A stretch of DNA of 41,083 nt from the NCBI RefSeq assembly GCF_028290105.1, contig NZ_JAQGKL010000224.1:1-41083 (forward strand), written 5' to 3'. The stretch comes from Methylobacterium sp. GTDB taxonomy: Bacteria > Pseudomonadota > Alphaproteobacteria > Rhizobiales > Beijerinckiaceae. The position numbers and the translations under genes were made by a program. Under the pieces are notes generated by a model that made no database searches, was not told where the DNA came from, and saw only the letters and a list, made by a program, of their open reading frames with translations. Positions 39,987-41,083 of this stretch are shown here, in pieces (the stretch's first letter is position 1; each line of letters begins with the position of its first letter).

Positions 39987-41083
39987 TCAGATGCGGATGT
40001 CGAGGCCGCGTCCGCCATAGAGGCGCAGCGGCACGGCGGACGGAATTGGCTGGGTGTCGGTGAGGGTGTCGCGGCGGGCCTGGCCCTGGGCTCCGGATTC
40101 CTGCCGCCCCGAGCCCGCGCCGGATTGTCCGTCACCGCGCAGGCTGAGGCTGATGCTGCCGTCTGGGGCATCGAGGCCGGCCTGGGACAAAGCCTGCTGC
40201 AGGCTGCCGGCATCCCGCTGGAGCAGCGCCAGGGTCTCGGGCCGGTCCACCACCAGGGTCGCCTGGACTGCGCCGGTGTCCTTGTCGATCGCCAGGTTGA
40301 CCTCGATGCGGCCGAGCTCCTTCGGGTCGAGGCGGATCTCGAACGTGTTCGTGCCCGCGAGCGAGCGCAGGCCGATGGTCATCGGCACCGCCCCGAGGGG
40401 CACCGGCGCGGGAGCGGGGGCGGCGGGGCTGGCCGTGGCCGCCTCGGAGGCCCTCGCCGTGGGCGTGGCCGGGGCGTGCAGATCGGGAGGGGACGCCCCA
40501 TCCGCGACGGGTGCGAGGGCGGCGGCGAACTCCCCGTCGCGTTTTTCGCCGCCGGCTTTCACGCCCGCACCTTCGCCCGGCCCGGAGACGTCACCGGGGC
40601 CGGTGCCCGCGTGGACGTGTAGCGCGAGGGCGGCTCCCGCGACGGCCTGGGCCTCTCCGGCGCCACCGGCGTCAGCGGCGAGGGCGGGCGTGGTCTTGCC
40701 AGCCGTCGCCCCGGCGGCCGGTCCTGTGGGCAAAGGCGGCGTGGCACCCTGGAGAATCGTCAGCGGGACGACCGAGACCGGCGTTCCGGCCAGATCGGTC
40801 TCGCTCGCTTTCGCCGCGTCGTCCGAGCCATCTGCGTCCTGCGAGCCTTCAGCGTCCTTCGACGTCTGCTCCTCGACGGATGGCGCGGCGGCCTGCGCCT
40901 CGGTACGTCCCGACGGGTCGGTGTCCGGCTGCGGCTCCTTCGCGATGGGATTCGCTTCCGGCGGCTGGCTCGCGGATGCGGGTGTAGCGTCCTGGCGAGG
41001 GCCTGCGGGGGGCCGGGTGTCGCGCACGTCCGATGCGACCCGACGCGACGCGGCTTCCTGCGCCGTGGTGGCAGGCCGGGGGG
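39987..41083 (-). CDS. fliK: Flagellar hook-length control protein FliK (partial, N-terminus beyond window)
   Basis: About 365 residues are visible without a start; the frame stays open to the window edge (a GTG at 41027 is only an internal candidate). The N-terminal two thirds is low-complexity Ala/Pro/Asp-rich linker, as usual for the molecular-ruler part of FliK. The conserved C-terminal Flg_hook domain is clear: LRSLAGTNTFEIRLDPKELGRIEVNLAIDKDTGAVQATLVVDRPETLALLQRDAGSLQQALSQAGLD. FliK switches export specificity at the proper hook length. flgD follows after 12 bases. Confidence 0.93.
   Translation of the reverse strand, partial: PRPATTAQEAASRRVASDVRDTRPPAGPRQDATPASASQPPEANPIAKEPQPDTDPSGRTEAQAAAPSVEEQTSKDAEGSQDADGSDDAAKASETDLAGTPVSVVPLTILQGATPPLPTGPAAGATAGKTTPALAADAGGAGEAQAVAGAALALHVHAGTGPGDVSGPGEGAGVKAGGEKRDGEFAAALAPVADGASPPDLHAPATPTARASEAATASPAAPAPAPVPLGAVPMTIGLRSLAGTNTFEIRLDPKELGRIEVNLAIDKDTGAVQATLVVDRPETLALLQRDAGSLQQALSQAGLDAPDGSISLSLRGDGQSGAGSGRQESGAQGQARRDTLTDTQPIPSAVPLRLYGGRGLDIRI

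Noticed and set aside
1..41083. Search for tRNA, rRNA, CRISPR arrays, insertion sequences, integrases or attachment sites
   Set aside because: No cloverleaf-like sequences, regular repeat-spacer pattern, transposase or integrase motifs were seen by eye; the window looks like core chromosome apart from the cassette at 20695-29131.

Overview
This is a high-GC (visibly about 70%), gene-dense chromosomal segment with no rRNA, tRNA, CRISPR array or insertion sequence that I could see. The gene content points to an alphaproteobacterium of the Rhizobiales/Hyphomicrobiales. It has a Caulobacter-type flagellar block (fliF-fliG-fliH/flbE-fliN-flbD) with a SciP (DUF1153) cell-cycle regulator and CtrA-like boxes. 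It also has a class I PHA synthase, a BciA-type divinyl-chlorophyllide 8-vinyl reductase (so a bacteriochlorophyll maker) and a quinoprotein glucose dehydrogenase. A pink-pigmented Methylobacterium/Methylorubrum-like organism fits best; the genus is inference, the class is well supported.

Layout. 1-946 (minus): aquaporin Z, cut by the window edge, preceded by an overlapping small ORF. 947-1487: the only gene-free stretch over 300 bp, lower in GC and holding an imperfect 16-bp tandem repeat. 1488-2751 (plus): an HDAC-family deacetylase followed by two very small membrane proteins, joined by 4-base stop/start overlaps. 2762-6225 (minus): anmK, aroC and ribB (RibB with a degenerate GTP-cyclohydrolase-II-like tail). 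6374-7663 (plus): tyrS. 7715-11164 (minus): a 1149-residue AsmA/YhdP-like envelope protein. 11316-13093 (plus): a single-cysteine Bcp peroxiredoxin and a membrane-anchored M23 endopeptidase. 13114-14242 (minus): prfB, with the classic programmed +1 frameshift. 14483-17139 (minus): a small secreted protein, two small lipoproteins and an AlaC-type aminotransferase. 17283-20634 (plus): phaC overlapping a GNAT acetyltransferase gene, then bciA.

20695-29131 is a self-contained metabolic cassette: a LysR regulator (minus), then six plus-strand genes (cupin, NepI-like MFS exporter, SDR dehydrogenase, exported cyclophilin-like protein, exported SMP-30/gluconolactonase-like protein, membrane PQQ glucose dehydrogenase), closed by a second, clearly paralogous LysR regulator (minus). 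The last two plus-strand products look like consecutive periplasmic steps, sugar to lactone to acid. 29232-31670 (minus): a probable operon of a 2Fe-2S ferredoxin-like protein, an HpnL/UPF0104-type membrane protein and an RhtA-like exporter.

31901-33567 (plus): a capsule-export (KpsE/BexC-like) inner-membrane protein with no other capsule gene nearby, and a small soluble protein. 33586-41083 is flagellar and almost all minus: fliK (cut by the edge), flgD, sciP, fliF, fliG, fliH/flbE, fliN and the sigma-54 activator flbD. The fliF promoter region carries a CtrA-like box next to a 13-bp palindrome, an arrangement like the Caulobacter fliF promoter where CtrA activates and FlbD represses. I found no wholly unknown multi-gene system. 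The strongest leads are the LysR-bracketed oxidation cassette, the deacetylase/micro-membrane-protein operon and the regulatory sites of the flagellar block.
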